DNA of 64,000 nucleotides from Prochlorococcus sp. AG-442-B03 (GTDB lineage: Bacteria > Cyanobacteriota > Cyanobacteriia > PCC-6307 > Cyanobiaceae): NCBI GenBank assembly GCA_003212395.1, contig QCPU01000005.1, positions 1-64,000 of the forward strand. The letters run 5' to 3'. Below the pieces are notes generated by a model. That model had not been told where the DNA came from. It searched no databases and saw nothing but the letters and a program-made list of their open reading frames with translations. The translations under genes and the position numbers were made by a program. Positions 63,527-64,000 of the stretch are shown here, in pieces (within the stretch, counting starts at the first letter, position 1; each line of letters starts with the position of its first letter).

Positions 63527-64000
63527 ATGAATTCAATCCTAAATTGGTTTTTAATGATACTCCCTTTTGCTCTTTGGGGTACTTCAATGGCGGCGATGAC
63601 TCCCTTAGTCTCTAGTGCTGGGCCAGAGTTTGTGGCTTCTTTAAGATTACTCCCTGCAGGGATTCTTGTTCTAATAACAACATATTTATTTAAAAGAGAT
63701 TTAAAAATTTATAAATGCGATCTAAAGTGGTTTTCTGTTTTTACGATTGTCGATGCCACTTTTTTTCAGTTATTTTTAACTTATGGCATTGAAAAAACTG
63801 GTGCAGGATTAGGTTCTGTCTTAATTGATTCACAACCGCTTTTGGTAGCTATTTTAGCGAGGTCAATATTTGGGAATTTAATTAATCCAATAGGATGGTT
63901 AGGATTACTTTTTGGCTTAGGAGGAATAGTATTTCTAGGAGTTCCACAAGAATTTTTAGGAAATTGGTGGCTGATGTCTGATAAGTCTATAAATGATATT
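63527..64000 (+). CDS. EamA/DMT-family transporter, partial
   Basis: A frame starting at ATG 63527 runs off the window end after 158 codons. It encodes a multi-span membrane protein: WFLMILPFALWGTSMAAMTPLV, FVASLRLLPAGILVLITTYLF, VDATFFQLFLTYGIEKTGAGLGSVLIDSQPLLVAILA and WLGLLFGLGGIVFLGVP. The 'P.....W.......p......p......R' and 'G.......a...a.......P......' features are those of the drug/metabolite transporter superfamily. The substrate is unknown. It is divergent from sppA. Confidence 0.85.
   Translation, partial: MNSILNWFLMILPFALWGTSMAAMTPLVSSAGPEFVASLRLLPAGILVLITTYLFKRDLKIYKCDLKWFSVFTIVDATFFQLFLTYGIEKTGAGLGSVLIDSQPLLVAILARSIFGNLINPIGWLGLLFGLGGIVFLGVPQEFLGNWWLMSDKSINDI

Overview
The window looks like a high-light-adapted Prochlorococcus, or a very close marine picocyanobacterium. 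The DNA is very AT-rich and genes are short and tightly packed. The core block at the right end (pnp, rpsN, rseP, serS, a Ycf46-type AAA protein, yidC, rnpA, rpmH) fits a cyanobacterium. No family search could be run, so assignments rest on motifs, lengths and context.

Region 1 (1-8500) is accessory DNA. It holds very small genes (one with a CP12-like C-terminus), pstS, a broken tRNA-Pro(UGG) 3' fragment, a methyltransferase, several small proteins (DUF3764-, DUF3303- and ABM-like) that share a promoter-like motif, and tRNA-Ala(GGC). A gene remnant abuts the 3' end of that tRNA and weakly resembles sequence beside the tRNA-Pro fragment. Next comes a three-gene EF-hand / ECF sigma / membrane protein unit. 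Region 2 (8500-10600) has a secreted trypsin-like protease and a glycine-zipper envelope protein.

Region 3 (10868-50119) is a large surface-polysaccharide island. Sugar-nucleotide genes include galE, manC, UDP-glucuronate decarboxylase, ugd, rfbA/C/D/B and a UDP-glucuronate 4-epimerase. A complete Kdo supply route is present: kdsD, kdsA and a fused kdsB-kdsC. Export and linker genes are of the ABC-transporter-dependent (group 2) capsule type: kpsD/wza-like, kpsM with a long extra N-terminal domain, kpsT, kpsE, kpsC and kpsS. The middle is filled with glycosyltransferases and six divergent sulfotransferase-like proteins. A CysQ-type PAP phosphatase at the left edge could remove the by-product of sulfation. 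Two acyltransferase-like genes (PlsC-type and OlsB/GNAT-type) sit end to end next to kpsS. Read together, the island most likely makes a Kdo-anchored capsule that is probably sulfated. tRNA-Arg(UCU) lies at its right edge.

Region 4 (50551-64000) is ordinary core genome, nearly all on the minus strand: an HTH protein, a LapA-like protein, rsmI, pnp, rpsN, rseP, serS, ycf46-like, yidC, a PH-domain protein, rnpA, rpmH, a DUF2808-like protein, aroH and sppA. The start of an EamA transporter runs off the right end. I saw no insertion sequence, intact integrase, CRISPR array or rRNA.
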